Of a stretch of 36,585 nucleotides of DNA, positions 7,194-14,817 are shown in pieces. Position numbers and translations under genes: made by a program. This stretch comes from MGOM01 sp035455265 (GTDB lineage: Bacteria; Chloroflexota; Anaerolineae; Anaerolineales; E44-bin32), in contig DATIFK010000107.1 of assembly GCA_035455265.1 (NCBI GenBank), positions 1-36,585 on the forward strand, in the 5' to 3' direction. The notes under the pieces are model-generated. The model searched no databases. It saw only the letters and a list, made by a program, of their open reading frames with translations, and had not been told where the DNA came from. How positions within the stretch are numbered: position 1 is the stretch's first letter; each line of letters starts with the position of its first letter.

Positions 7194-7682
7194 ATGAAGA
7201 ACATCCTCGTGACAAGCCTGGCCACGATCGTCGTTCCGGGAGCGGCTGTCTTCCTCGTCCCCTACCTCATCCTTCAGGCAACCGGCGAGTTGGCACCTCC
7301 CCAACTGGGCGTGGTGGAAGCCGTCTCGATCGCCTTCGCCATCGTCGGCATGGCCATGGTCATCTGGGTATCGGTCGTCTTCGTGACTCACGGGGAGGGC
7401 ACGCCGGTCCCGATCGAGCCTCCCAGGAACTTCGTCGCTGCGGGACTCTATCGGTTCGTGAGGAACCCTATGTACCTCGGCGCCATCCTGGTGCTGTTCG
7501 CCGAGGCGGCCCTCTTCCGCTCCCTGTGGATCCTCCTGTACGCCGGAGCCTTGTGGCTGGCTCTCCACACCTTCACTGTGTTTCTGGAAGAGCCGCAACT
7601 GGAACGGCGCTTTGGAGACACCTACCGGGAATACAAGGCGAGCACGCCTCGCTGGCTTCCCCGTAGGCCGAGAGGCGGCTAG
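7194..7682 (+). CDS. ICMT/PEMT-like membrane methyltransferase
   Basis: 162 residues with four hydrophobic segments. The SAM-pocket motif GLYRFVRNPMYLGAIL sits near residues 82-98, and the conserved FLEEPQLERRFGDTYREYKA near 128-147. Both match the isoprenylcysteine methyltransferase / phospholipid N-methyltransferase fold. It is shorter than the protein at 1024 and only remotely similar, so the two are not recent duplicates. The substrate is unknown. ATG 7194 was chosen for the following signal-anchor-like MKNILVTSLATIVV. A promoter lies at 7088-7116. Confidence 0.83.
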   Translation: MKNILVTSLATIVVPGAAVFLVPYLILQATGELAPPQLGVVEAVSIAFAIVGMAMVIWVSVVFVTHGEGTPVPIEPPRNFVAAGLYRFVRNPMYLGAILVLFAEAALFRSLWILLYAGALWLALHTFTVFLEEPQLERRFGDTYREYKASTPRWLPRRPRGG

Positions 7683-7759
7683 CCCCGAATCCTCCGGTGG
7701 CATCGAGTGAAGGGCCTGGGCCGGGTTCCCGGGGCACGACCGAAGGAAGCGAATCCACT

Positions 7760-8215
7760 ATGACAACCACCATCCGGACTCACATCGACATCGGCGCGCC
7801 GCCGGGGGATGTCGCCGCCGTGATCCTCGATGCCTCGAAGGCCGCCCTTTGGACGGCCGATCTGGAACGCTTCGAGGTCGTCACCGGAACACCCGGGCTC
7901 GTGGGGTCGAAGGCCCGCCTGCATTACATCCAGAATGGACGCCGCTACACCATGGAGGACGAACTCCTCGAAGTGGAACCGAACCGGCGTTACCTCTCTC
8001 GCGTCTCGGGGGACGCCCTGGTCGCCGAGGTCGAGACTCGCCTGACTCCGTCCGCCGGGGGTACAAGGGTTGATGTCCGCTGGTCGGGCAAGGCGAGGCC
8101 GTTCATGCTTCGCCTCATGCTACCCTTCCTGCGCGGGGCCATCGCGCGGCAGGCGCTGGGTGACCTTGTCAAGCTGAAACAGATCGTGGAGGCCCCCGGC
8201 GAGAAGGCTGGCTGA
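7760..8215 (+). CDS. SRPBCC (START-like) lipid-binding family protein
   Basis: 151 residues with the helix-grip fold. It begins with TTIRTHIDIGAPPGDVAAVILDASKAALWTADLERFEV, then strand repeats KARLHYIQNGRRYTMEDELLEVEPNRRYLSRVSGD, and a long C-terminal helix (LRGAIARQALGDLVKLKQIVE). This is the polyketide cyclase/dehydrase, or coenzyme Q-binding, pattern: a hydrophobic cavity for a small ligand with no fixed catalytic residues. ATG 7760 lies behind GAAGGAAGC. It follows the methyltransferase after 77 bp. The ligand is unknown. Confidence 0.82.
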   Translation: MTTTIRTHIDIGAPPGDVAAVILDASKAALWTADLERFEVVTGTPGLVGSKARLHYIQNGRRYTMEDELLEVEPNRRYLSRVSGDALVAEVETRLTPSAGGTRVDVRWSGKARPFMLRLMLPFLRGAIARQALGDLVKLKQIVEAPGEKAG

Positions 8216-8252
8216 CGACTCGGGCGGCTGTCGGGCACCCGCAAGCGGGCCC

Positions 8253-8280
8253 TTGATCTGCCCGGCCGGTGGTCCAGAGT
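8253..8280 (+). promoter_or_regulatory. Possible promoter TTGATC-16-CAGAGT of a decayed gene
   Basis: TTGATC (8253-8258) and CAGAGT (8275-8280) are spaced 16 bp apart, 44 bp before the metallo-hydrolase relic. Both boxes are weaker than the seven best promoters, as expected for the remains of a dead unit. It follows a small GC hairpin (8233-8252). Confidence 0.35.
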
Positions 8281-8323
8281 AGGGACAACGCACCCGGGCG
8301 GGCATCACTGCTGCAGCACCGAG

Positions 8324-8628
8324 CATCACTGGTTCACGCCGGATATCTTGCTCACGGACGGCCAGGATCTCTCCACCCGGTGTCCTATCGCTCCCGGGCC
8401 ATTCGAGGGGCTCCATCGGGGATCCTTGCGCCCGGCGGGAACCTTTTCTGTGGAGACCTGCTCGAGAACACAACAGAGCCGAAACTCAATCCCCTGATGG
8501 ACGACGCTTACGCCGCGAACGCGAGTGTCGCCAGACTGAAGCCCCTTTTCATAACAACTGTGTATCCTGGGCACGGCGAACCCTCCCCATGGGCCCCCTT
8601 GCCATGGGCCCCAACACAGGCTTCGTAA
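8324..8628 (+). pseudogene. Decayed metallo-beta-lactamase-fold hydrolase
   Basis: Pieces of the C-terminal half of an MBL-fold hydrolase are readable in shifted frames. HHWFTPDILLTDGQDLS is near 8324-8375, then VLSLPGHSRGSIG near 8380-8420. ILAPGGNLFCGDLLENTTEP, LNPLMDDAYAANASVARLKP and VYPGHGEP run in one frame to TAA 8626-8628. The PGHSRGS, GD and PGHG motifs are metal-site elements of the family. The N-terminal HxHxDH half is absent, and at least two frameshifts are needed. An intact member of the superfamily is at 16378. Confidence 0.72.
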
Positions 8629-8685
8629 CAACTCGGACAGACCTCCCGGGACCCGGACTCTCGTCTCCCCGACGCCGGGGCGGGA

Positions 8686-8709
8686 AGGCCTCTCCGCCGG
8701 GGAGGGCCT
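8686..8709 (+). terminator. GC-rich hairpin before the SH3b lipoprotein
   Basis: AGGCCTCTCC and GGAGGGCCT form an imperfect stem around a short GCCGG loop. It closes the decayed hydrolase unit. A weak T-run (CGTTTT) follows some 20 bp later. Confidence 0.35.
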
Positions 8710-8741
8710 CCGTTGCGGTTCCGTGCCGTTTTCGACAACTG

Positions 8742-8750
8742 TGGTATCAA
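8742..8750 (+). promoter_or_regulatory. Extended -10 element TGGTATCAA
   Basis: TGG followed by TATCAA fits an extended -10 (TGnTAnnnT-like) 52 bp before the TTG start at 8803. I see no good -35 box, which is common with extended -10 promoters. Confidence 0.4.
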
Positions 8751-8802
8751 TGCAAGGCGGTCGAAACCCCGGTCGGGCAGATACTCGGCGGAGGAGTGAG
8801 CC

Positions 8803-9615
8803 TTGGAGCAACGGCATCTTCGGTTTCTTGGGGCGATGGCGGCTGTCGCCCTTCTCATGAGCTCCTGCGGTCAGGGGTCTGCCCCTCCCGCGACGGCTCT
8901 GGACACCCCGAGCAAGTCGGCGACCAGCGTGCCGCCGCCACCCACCAGCACGCCAACCGTCACGTCGACAAGCACGCCTTCCCCGTCTCCGACTCCCACG
9001 CAGGTCCCTCGGATCAGCGTTTCGGAGAACACCAACTGCCGCTCCGGCCCGGGTGCCGACTATCCGGCTCAGGGGGTGTTGGAGGTCGGCGACGTGGCCG
9101 AGGTCATCGGGCGGGGTCCCGAACCGGGGTTCTGGTTCGTCAAGGGGGCTGACCTTCCGCTGGAAGGCTGCTGGCTGTGGGGCAAGTTCGCCCAGGTCGA
9201 GGGTGAGGTAGAGCCGCTCCCCGTCTTCACTCCGGCGCCCAGCCCGACGCCCCAGGTGGGCTTCCGCATCTCGCTGAAGAGTTTCCAACATTGCGGAGAC
9301 ATCTTCTACGTTGTGTTCGCCGTCCGGAACGTCGGGGGGCAGCGGTTGTGGTCCGGCTATGCCGAAGTGCAGGACTTCGCGACACGCGCGCCGCTCTACA
9401 GGCACAGCGAACGGTATCCGTTTGCGGACACCGTCCAACCCGTGTGCCCGCCCGGTCATGGGAATGAGCTCTGGCCGGGAGAGTTGCGCTACATCCACGT
9501 GCCGCTCTCGGATGTCAAGTCCGGAAGCGACGCCATCGGCATTATCACCTTATGCAACGCAGACCATCAAGGCGGGACCTGTGTGACGGAGTACACGTAC
9601 TTCGAGCTGCCGTGA
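8803..9615 (+). CDS. Lipoprotein with SH3b-like domain
   Basis: 270 residues. The signal peptide ends at LLMSSC (Cys22). A Thr/Pro/Ser-rich linker spans about 30-65. SVSENTNCRSGPGADYPAQGVLEVGDVAEVIGR (about 70-102) is a bacterial SH3 module with the NxRSGPGxxY signature. A second Pro/Thr linker (about 140-150) leads to a beta-rich C-terminal domain (VGFRISLKSFQHCGDIFYVVFAVRNVGG) with four cysteines. TTG 8803 is chosen because GGCGGAGGAG lies just upstream; ATG 8836 would cut into the signal peptide. SH3b modules bind cell-wall or surface peptides, so a surface-exposed binding role is inferred. Confidence 0.82.
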   Translation: MEQRHLRFLGAMAAVALLMSSCGQGSAPPATALDTPSKSATSVPPPPTSTPTVTSTSTPSPSPTPTQVPRISVSENTNCRSGPGADYPAQGVLEVGDVAEVIGRGPEPGFWFVKGADLPLEGCWLWGKFAQVEGEVEPLPVFTPAPSPTPQVGFRISLKSFQHCGDIFYVVFAVRNVGGQRLWSGYAEVQDFATRAPLYRHSERYPFADTVQPVCPPGHGNELWPGELRYIHVPLSDVKSGSDAIGIITLCNADHQGGTCVTEYTYFELP

Positions 9616-9688
9616 GGGCCAAGGCGAAGGCGATCCTTGCCGGCCGCACGTCCGGCGTCCTTGCCCGCATCGTTTGTCAAGATCTCCA

Positions 9689-10174
9689 ATGCCGACCTCG
9701 AACGTCCTCTCCCGGAGACTGCGGACCTTCCTGAGCAAGCCGCGCCTGGCGCGCCTTTGCACGATCGATCCCAAGGGCTTCCCTCACGTCGTACCCGTCG
9801 ACTTTATGCGCCAGGGCGATGAGATTGTGTTCGGCACCGACGCCGGCGAGGCCAAGATGCGCAATCCTCTGCCCAATCCAAAGGGGAGATACACGTGCAG
9901 GAAGCGCACGGGTTCCAGCCTTGGTTCACCGCTCCCGATCGGCCCTAGACTTCGATCGCGCCGGCCAAGTACAAGATGGCCCTGCTCACCATCCTGGCCC
10001 TCTATCCGCCACTGCTCGCTCTCAGCACCCTCCTACGTGCTGCACGGCTGGCCCCGGCCCTTGCTGATGTTCGCGACGGTGGCCCTGCTGGTTCCCGCCA
10101 TGACCTACACCATCATGCCGTGGGTCACCCGGCTGTTTCGGTCGTGGCTCTACCCGGCATCTCGCGCCGGCTAG
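9689..10174 (+). pseudogene. Chimeric relic: PPOX N-terminus joined to ABM-monooxygenase C-terminus
   Basis: ATG 9689 begins with MPTSNVLSRRLRTFLSKPRL and ARLCTIDPKGFPHVVPVDFM, the N-terminal 60 residues of a PPOX-type flavoprotein. Family similarity ends at GEAKMRN (about 9870). From about 9900 a second family appears in other frames: EAHGFQPWFTAPDRP, an in-frame TAG near 9946, KYKMALLTILALYPPLLALSTLL, then after another frameshift LLMFATVALLVPAMTYTIMP and LTRLFRSWLYP-like sequence. That is the membrane tail of ABM-type monooxygenase proteins. Both parts are broken, so this is a deletion junction between two dead genes. The open frame through the junction runs on to TAG 10172-10174. Confidence 0.68.
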
Positions 10175-10196
10175 TCCGGCAACGGAAGCCGCTCCG

Positions 10197-10850
10197 ATGG
10201 ATCCTTCCGTTATCGTGCGCTCGGGCTACGATGCGATGTCCAGCCGCTACCTGGAGGCGCGTCTCCGGGGCATCGATGAACTGCCCCTCGTTCGGGAGTT
10301 GTGCCGGCTGGTACCGGCCGGTCGGCTCGTCCTCGACGCCGGCTGTGGGGCCGGGGTCCCCCTGACCAAACACCTGGCCGAGTCGTACCGCGTCCTGGGT
10401 GTCGACTTCTCCCTCGGCCAGCTCCGGCTGGCGTCCGAGTTGGCTCCCATGGCGAGCTACGCCTGTCAGGACCTTGCCCATCTCGGCATCGCCCGCGCCA
10501 GCGTCGATGCCATCTGCTCCTTCTATGCCATCATTCACATTCCCCGTTCGCGACACGCCCGACTGATCCGCGATTTGTTGGATCTTCTGAAGCCTGGCGG
10601 CTATGCCCTGCTGTGCCTTGGCACCGAGGACATCGAGGAGGATTTCGGCACATACCAGGGAGTTCCGATGTACTGGAGCCACTTCGACGCCAAGGCCAAT
10701 GTCAGCATGGTTTCTGAGATCGGCTTCACCATCACCCGGTCTCTGACGGTCCGGGATCCGATCGATGAGGCCGGATCGCATCTCTTCGTTCTCGCCCAGA
10801 AGCCCGGCTTCCGAGAACTCAGACTCAGACCGCCTGCGAGGCAACCATGA
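10197..10850 (+). CDS. Class I SAM-dependent methyltransferase
   Basis: 217 residues, Rossmann-fold methyltransferase of the Methyltransf_11/25 type. Motif I LVLDAGCGAGVPLTKHL is at about 43-59, the acidic motif II strand VLGVDFSLGQL follows, then ASVDAICSFYAIIHIPR (motif IV) and LLKPGGYALLCLGTED (motif VI). The substrate is not predictable. Start ATG 10197 leaves 22 bp to the chimeric relic. Its stop overlaps the start of the DUF2269 gene by 4 bases, so the two are translationally coupled. Confidence 0.86.
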   Translation: MDPSVIVRSGYDAMSSRYLEARLRGIDELPLVRELCRLVPAGRLVLDAGCGAGVPLTKHLAESYRVLGVDFSLGQLRLASELAPMASYACQDLAHLGIARASVDAICSFYAIIHIPRSRHARLIRDLLDLLKPGGYALLCLGTEDIEEDFGTYQGVPMYWSHFDAKANVSMVSEIGFTITRSLTVRDPIDEAGSHLFVLAQKPGFRELRLRPPARQP

Positions 10851-11341
10851 GCCTTTACCTCATCCTTCGACTCCTCCATATCTCCGCCGTCATCGTCTTC
10901 GTCGGCGGGCTATTCGCCCGCCAGGTCGTCCGGTCTCTGATCTCCAGAGCCCAAGTCGTCTCGGCGATCGCCACACTGACCGAGGCGGCCGGCCGGGTCG
11001 AACGATGGATGGTCATCCCGGGCAATATCCTGGCGATCGTCTTCGGCCTGATCCTGGCGCTCGCCACCCGGGCACCGATCCTGGGCGCCCTGCAGGGCTC
11101 GCAAGCCAACTGGCTCCTGGTCTCGATCGTTCTGCTGGCTGTGCTCTTCCCGCTCGTCCCGATCGTCTTCCTTCCCAGAGGGAAGATCTTCGAAGCCAGC
11201 CTGCAGCAGGCCGTGGCGTCCGGCCGGGTCACTCCCGAGCTCCGCGAACGGATGAACGATCCCGTCGTCCGGTGGGCCCACACCGCCGAAATGGTGGGCG
11301 TGATCCTGATCGTCTTCTTGATGGTTGTGAAGCCCTTCTAG
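10847..11341 (+). CDS. DUF2269-like integral membrane protein
   Basis: 164 residues with four hydrophobic segments: LYLILRLLHISAVIVFVGGLFA near the N-terminus, VIPGNILAIVFGLILAL, WLLVSIVLLAVLFPLVPIVFL, and a C-terminal AEMVGVILIVFLMVVKPF. The N-terminal RLLHISAVIVFVGGL and the EAAGRVERWMVIPGN segments match DUF2269/DUF2269-like membrane proteins of unknown function. ATG overlaps the preceding methyltransferase stop, suggesting they are made together. Confidence 0.78.
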   Translation: MSLYLILRLLHISAVIVFVGGLFARQVVRSLISRAQVVSAIATLTEAAGRVERWMVIPGNILAIVFGLILALATRAPILGALQGSQANWLLVSIVLLAVLFPLVPIVFLPRGKIFEASLQQAVASGRVTPELRERMNDPVVRWAHTAEMVGVILIVFLMVVKPF

Positions 11342-11375
11342 CGCCAACAACTCGGTCCGACGGGCGGCCCCATGC

Positions 11376-11404
11376 TTGCGCCGCCTGCGATGCGGGCGTA
11401 CAGT
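11376..11404 (+). promoter_or_regulatory. Sigma70-type promoter TTGCGC-17-TACAGT
   Basis: TTGCGC (11376-11381), a 17-bp spacer ending GGGCG, and TACAGT (11399-11404). It lies 59 bp before ATG 11464. Confidence 0.62.
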
Positions 11405-11463
11405 CAAGCCGGTACCCCCGCCCCGGCCGTCTCGAGGTTGCCGGAGTGCGGCCAGGCCCTGCA

Positions 11464-11919
11464 ATGGCATCCGATCCCCTCCCCTCGCTCCAGGTGCTTC
11501 GGGAAGGCAGCGGCACCCGGATTACCGCTGGCCGGTTGAACTTCCTATTCCCCGACTCCGAAGCCGGCGAGATCAGCGACGCTTACCATCGCCTGATCGT
11601 TGAGACCGAACGCCGCTTCACCCCGCGCTGGAAGGCCTTCGCCGGCGTCAGTATCGGGGAAGCCCCATTCCTCGAGATCGTCCAGGAGATCACGCTGCAC
11701 TGGATGTACTTCTACGCGTTGCATCAGCTGCCGCTGGAAATCCAGGAGGCCGACTGGGACCATCCCCAAACCCGCCGGATCCTTCAGGGTGGCGTCCGTC
11801 GCCACCTCCCCGGCGATGCCGAAGCGCAGGCACGGCTTTCGGCTCACCTGATGGGCCTTTCGATTGCCGAGTACCTGAAATGGCATGAGGTAGACGATGC
11901 CTTTCTCAGCATGTGGTAG
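11464..11919 (+). CDS. Conserved-looking hypothetical protein
   Basis: 151 residues, soluble and mostly helical. It opens with SLQVLREGSGTRITAGRLNFLFPD, continues with helices rich in acidic and aromatic residues (DAYHRLIVETERRFTPRWKAF, LEIVQEITLHWMYFYALHQLPLEIQEADW), and ends in a short Trp tail (DDAFLSMW). There are no signal peptide, TM segment or known motif. I do not recognise the family. A good promoter lies at 11376-11404, and composition matches its neighbours, so it is very likely a real gene. Confidence 0.66.
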   Translation: MASDPLPSLQVLREGSGTRITAGRLNFLFPDSEAGEISDAYHRLIVETERRFTPRWKAFAGVSIGEAPFLEIVQEITLHWMYFYALHQLPLEIQEADWDHPQTRRILQGGVRRHLPGDAEAQARLSAHLMGLSIAEYLKWHEVDDAFLSMW

Positions 11920-12030
11920 GAGCAGCCGTCGAACGCGGCCGGATCGACCGCGCTCGCCCGCAGCCCGATCGCCGCGACTCCTCGGCGCACCTGCTTGCGC
12001 TCGAGGGTCTGCCTTTACTCGGAGGTCATC

Positions 12031-12387
12031 ATGAGAGCCCAAGAGGCCATATCCGAGCTTCACTACGAGGGCGAAGCCCGCGGCTCCCGGCAGACGTATC
12101 ACATCTTCCGCGGCCGTCGCCATTTCCTCGTCCTCTCCTTCAAGAGGAACGACCCGTCCGCGGGCAACTTCAACCTCATCCAGTCGTCCGCGGTCCGCTA
12201 CGTGGAGGCGAGGTACCGGCGCTCCAGGTCGGTTACCGCCAAGCAGGTCCTGGAAGATGCTCGAACGACGAGGCATTTCAAGGATCGGTTTGCCGCGCTG
12301 AATACCCTCTACGTCCTCGTGGCCCTGAAGAAGGTCACCGTCTCGCGCCGACCCAAGGTGGGCGCCCTGGTCTTCCGCTTTGGGTGA
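12031..12387 (+). CDS. Small basic hypothetical protein
   Basis: 118 residues, strongly basic. The N-terminal half is strand-like (ELHYEGEARGSRQTYHIFRGRRHFLVLSFKR). The middle has a helical VTAKQVLEDARTTRHFKDRFAALNTLYVLVALKK that could be a helix-turn-helix or winged-helix-like unit, with VTVSRRPKVGALVFRF as a closing hairpin. DNA or RNA binding is conceivable from charge and layout but not shown. ATG 12031 sits 4 bp after GGAGG. Family not recognised. Confidence 0.66.
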   Translation: MRAQEAISELHYEGEARGSRQTYHIFRGRRHFLVLSFKRNDPSAGNFNLIQSSAVRYVEARYRRSRSVTAKQVLEDARTTRHFKDRFAALNTLYVLVALKKVTVSRRPKVGALVFRFG

Positions 12388-12502
12388 CCGGGCCGACGGA
12401 TAGAGACGGGCCTTGCGCCTTCGGCCCAACTCCCCCCGATCGGCCTTGGCGACCGCGGCGACAACGAGGCGATGGATGCGGACCAGAACGCAAGCTGCCA
12501 TC

Positions 12503-12805
12503 ATGAAGTATTCCATCGCCGCACCCGCCCTGCTGCTCGTTCCTATCTTTGTCCTGACAAGGATGATTCCAGGACCGCAGGTGCAGTGCGGCTCCCTGGT
12601 CGCCTTCTTCGTGGTGCCGCTGTCTCTTTGGTATGGCGTTCCGGCCCTACCCATCCGTTGCGATACGCCGGGCTGTAGAGGTCGCGTTCAACGGACGTCC
12701 ACGCGCCATTCGCCGATGAAGGTCCGATGGCATTACAGCTGTCCGGTTTGCGGCGATGTCCACGAGGTGGATGGGATCGCGCCGGAACCGGACTTCCGCC
12801 CCTAG
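12503..12805 (+). CDS. Small membrane protein with C-terminal zinc-ribbon-like motif
   Basis: 100 residues. Two hydrophobic stretches (SIAAPALLLVPIFVLTRMIPG and GSLVAFFVVPLSLWYGVPALP) are followed by RCDTPGCRGRV and, about 24 residues on, YSCPVCGDVHEVDG. The two CxxC-type pairs (CDTPGC, with four residues between the cysteines, and CPVC) could bind one zinc ion on the cytoplasmic side. ATG 12503 is the first start that places the hydrophobic segment near the N-terminus. The ribosome-binding site is weak. Function unknown. Confidence 0.62.
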   Translation: MKYSIAAPALLLVPIFVLTRMIPGPQVQCGSLVAFFVVPLSLWYGVPALPIRCDTPGCRGRVQRTSTRHSPMKVRWHYSCPVCGDVHEVDGIAPEPDFRP

Positions 12806-12820
12806 CCGCCCGCCGGGCGG
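12806..12820 (+). terminator. Hairpin CCGCCC-GCC-GGGCGG at the stop codon
   Basis: A perfect 6-bp GC stem with a 3-nt loop begins directly after TAG 12803-12805. There is no T-run. Confidence 0.4.
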
Positions 12821-12901
12821 CGGACTCGGCCACGCCCTGGAGGCATCGCCGACGGATGACGAGCGCATCTCGAGCCAACACGCTAAGCCCAGCAAGACCT
12901 G

Positions 12902-12907
12902 TATAAT
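12902..12907 (+). promoter_or_regulatory. Consensus -10 box TATAAT upstream of osmC-like gene
   Basis: A perfect TATAAT preceded by TG, in otherwise GC-rich sequence, lies 57 bp before ATG 12965. No TTGNNN box is found at the standard spacing, so recognition may rely on the -10 region. Confidence 0.5.
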
Positions 12908-12964
12908 GCGCCCGAAAGCTCGGAAGGCCCAGTCGCCGACGCGCGTCTCCATTCGGAGGTGCCG

Positions 12965-13381
12965 ATGCGATCCGTCGCCCGAATCCACAACTCGCAGGGC
13001 GAGCACCACGTCAAGCTTTCTACCGGCGACCGCACTTCGAAGATCGAGATCCCGCCCAAGCCGTCCGGTCTCGGGTCCAGCGCCACTGGCGGAGAGCTGC
13101 TCATGCTCGCCCTCGCCACCTGCTACTGCAACGATGTGTATCGGGAGGCGGCCAAGATCGGCCTCGAGGTCTCCCACGTAGATGTCGAGTGCAGCGGCGA
13201 TTTCCCGGCCGAAGGCCAGCCGGCGCGAGACGTCGCCTACACCGTGAGAATCACGGCCAACGGTTCGTCTCAACAGATTCGCGAGCTGGCCGTCCAGGTC
13301 GATCGGATGGCGGAGATCCACAACACGCTTCGTGCAGGAACCCCGGTCGTGATGACGCAGGCAGAGACGGAGTCCGTCTAG
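12965..13381 (+). CDS. OsmC/Ohr-family protein
   Basis: 138 residues with the OsmC swapped-dimer fold: an N-terminal strand pair (VARIHNSQGEHHVKLSTGDRTSKIEI), then SATGGELLMLALATCYCNDVYREAAKIGL (about 40-68) with the helix that carries the peroxidatic Cys in this family, then VSHVDVECSGDFPAEGQPARDVAYTVRI. A second Cys is present at VECSGDF. This position is not the usual one, so peroxide activity is likely only by family. ATG 12965 follows GGAGG by 5 bp. Confidence 0.8.
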   Translation: MRSVARIHNSQGEHHVKLSTGDRTSKIEIPPKPSGLGSSATGGELLMLALATCYCNDVYREAAKIGLEVSHVDVECSGDFPAEGQPARDVAYTVRITANGSSQQIRELAVQVDRMAEIHNTLRAGTPVVMTQAETESV

Positions 13382-13438
13382 GTTCTCGACGCACGGCCCG
13401 GGCGCGTGTGCCGGCGACATCATTGGGAAGGAATCTCC

Positions 13439-13912
13439 ATGGTTTCCCTTCGCGCGATGACCGAAGAGGAGTTCCGCTCCTTCCTGTCCAAGGACATCGA
13501 GGACTATGCTGCGGAGAAGGTCAAGGCCGGGAACTGGACGGCCGAAGAGGCTCTGCGGCGGTCCCAGCAAGACCATGATGGCCTGCTCCCCCGCGGCCTG
13601 GCTTCCCCCCACCAACACCTCTACACGATCGAGCTCGATGGTGAGCCTGTCGGCCGCCTGTGGCTCTCTACGGATCCCAAGCTCGGTGGGGGTGTAGGCT
13701 TCATCTACGATGTCTTCGTCGCCGAAGCCTTCCGTCGCCGAGGCGTCGCCAAACAAGCGCTGCGCCTTCTCGAGACGGAGGCGCTGCAGTTCGGGCTCAA
13801 GAGTCTTGCCCTCCACGTATTTGGGTTCAACACCGCCGCCCGGTCCATGTACGAAGACCTGGGCTACACGGTCACAAACATCAATATGGCGAAGGCGCTG
13901 TCCGCTGAGTAG
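13439..13912 (+). CDS. GNAT family N-acetyltransferase
   Basis: 157 residues with a full GNAT fold. The acetyl-CoA pyrophosphate loop lies in DVFVAEAFRRRGVAKQALRLLETEA (RRRGVA at about 100-105), preceded by the acceptor-side strands HLYTIELDGEPVGRLWLSTDPKL. The C-terminal LALHVFGFNTAARSMYEDLGY motif is typical of the RimI/Spt10-type group. The substrate is unknown. ATG 13439 follows GGGAAGGAA. One of five GNATs in the window; the others are at 24024, 26528, 35157 and 35630. Confidence 0.88.
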   Translation: MVSLRAMTEEEFRSFLSKDIEDYAAEKVKAGNWTAEEALRRSQQDHDGLLPRGLASPHQHLYTIELDGEPVGRLWLSTDPKLGGGVGFIYDVFVAEAFRRRGVAKQALRLLETEALQFGLKSLALHVFGFNTAARSMYEDLGYTVTNINMAKALSAE

Positions 13913-13967
13913 AGGTCTGCCGGGCCTCGAGACTCTCGCCGGATTCCTTTCGCCCGAGGAGTCCGCG

Positions 13968-14117
13968 ATGATCCGAAAACTCAAGTCCGGTCTCTACCGT
14001 CTGTATTCCAAGAAGAAGGACCCTAAGACGGGCAAGAGGCGAAACCTGGGCACCTTCAAGACCAGGGAGGCAGCCCTCAAGCACGAACGCGAGATTCAAT
14101 TCTTCAAACGTCATTAG
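13968..14117 (+). CDS. 49-residue protein resembling the arm-type DNA-binding domain of integrases
   Basis: ATG 13968 follows CCGAGGAG with good spacing, and the frame ends at TAG 14115-14117. The protein is very basic and has the pattern of a three-strand sheet plus helix: YRLYSKKKDPKTGKRRNLGTF, then TREAALKHEREIQFFKRH. The GKRRNLGTFKTREAA core resembles the N-terminal arm-binding (AP2-like) domain of tyrosine recombinases, but no catalytic domain is attached. I believe small stand-alone proteins of this type occur in several phyla. DNA binding is inferred from the resemblance. Confidence 0.68.
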   Translation: MIRKLKSGLYRLYSKKKDPKTGKRRNLGTFKTREAALKHEREIQFFKRH

Positions 14118-14218
14118 GCCCCGGTCTGGAGTGCGGCGGATTCCGCGGCATTCGGCGTTGCACGCCTCGCCCAGGGCGCGGTTGGCGAAGTTTGCTCGCC
14201 TCGCAGGAAGGTCGGATC

Positions 14219-14593
14219 ATGTCCACATGGAATCTCATCCTGGCAGGATTGTTCACTCTGCCCGTCCTGGGCGCCGGCGTGCTGCTCGCAGTGAGGCGCG
14301 CCCCGTCGCTGCGCCACCTGGCCCCGGCGATCCTCTTGTCCGCGGTCACGACGTCGATCCTCGCCGCTGGCTATGGCTTCTCGCAGTCCACCATGCCGAT
14401 CCGTCCCTATGAAGGGGAAGTCCCCTGGCTCGACCTTGCGAAGACATTGCTCGGCTTCGTCTACGTCGGCTTCGGCGTTGGCGCAGTCCTTGCGTCGGCC
14501 CTGGTAGTGCCAACGGCCATGGCGGCCCGGCTCCTCAAACGCCGCGGCACGCCGACAGATCAGGTTCCCTCCGATCCCGTTCGCCACAAATGA
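14219..14593 (+). CDS. Integral membrane protein of unknown function
   Basis: 124 residues with three hydrophobic segments: WNLILAGLFTLPVLGAGVLLAV (4-25), LAPAILLSAVTTSILAAGYGF (about 34-54) and TLLGFVYVGFGVGAVLASALVV (about 76-99). It ends in a basic tail (RLLKRRG). There is no recognised motif. ATG 14219 is selected over TTG 14192 because GGAAGG lies at suitable distance and the TM segment then begins near the N-terminus. Confidence 0.65.
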   Translation: MSTWNLILAGLFTLPVLGAGVLLAVRRAPSLRHLAPAILLSAVTTSILAAGYGFSQSTMPIRPYEGEVPWLDLAKTLLGFVYVGFGVGAVLASALVVPTAMAARLLKRRGTPTDQVPSDPVRHK

Positions 14594-14817
14594 GAAACGT
14601 TCCTGGAGATAGGGCCTGAGCTTTCGGGAGTCTGTCCCTCTCGCGCGAAGCGACTCACTTGACTTGCGGACACCTCCGACCGGTTTGCGCCCGGTCCCTC
14701 CCAGGTGGCATCAGATGCGCGGCTTCTTGCCTCTGGCGGGGTTGTCGGTGGTAGACGGGGTTCCGAATGGTTCGGCTCTGCTGGGCCAAGCGCTCCAAGC
14801 CCTTCAGGAGGCAACGC

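Noticed and set aside
12647..13984. 445-codon minus-strand open frame
   Set aside because: It is antisense to the OsmC and GNAT genes, which have recognisable domains, ribosome-binding sites and a promoter.
14728..14760. Promoter TTGCCT with TAGACG before the 56-residue membrane protein
   Set aside because: The spacing is 19 bp and the -10 box lacks the final T, so it is not strong enough to list as a promoter.
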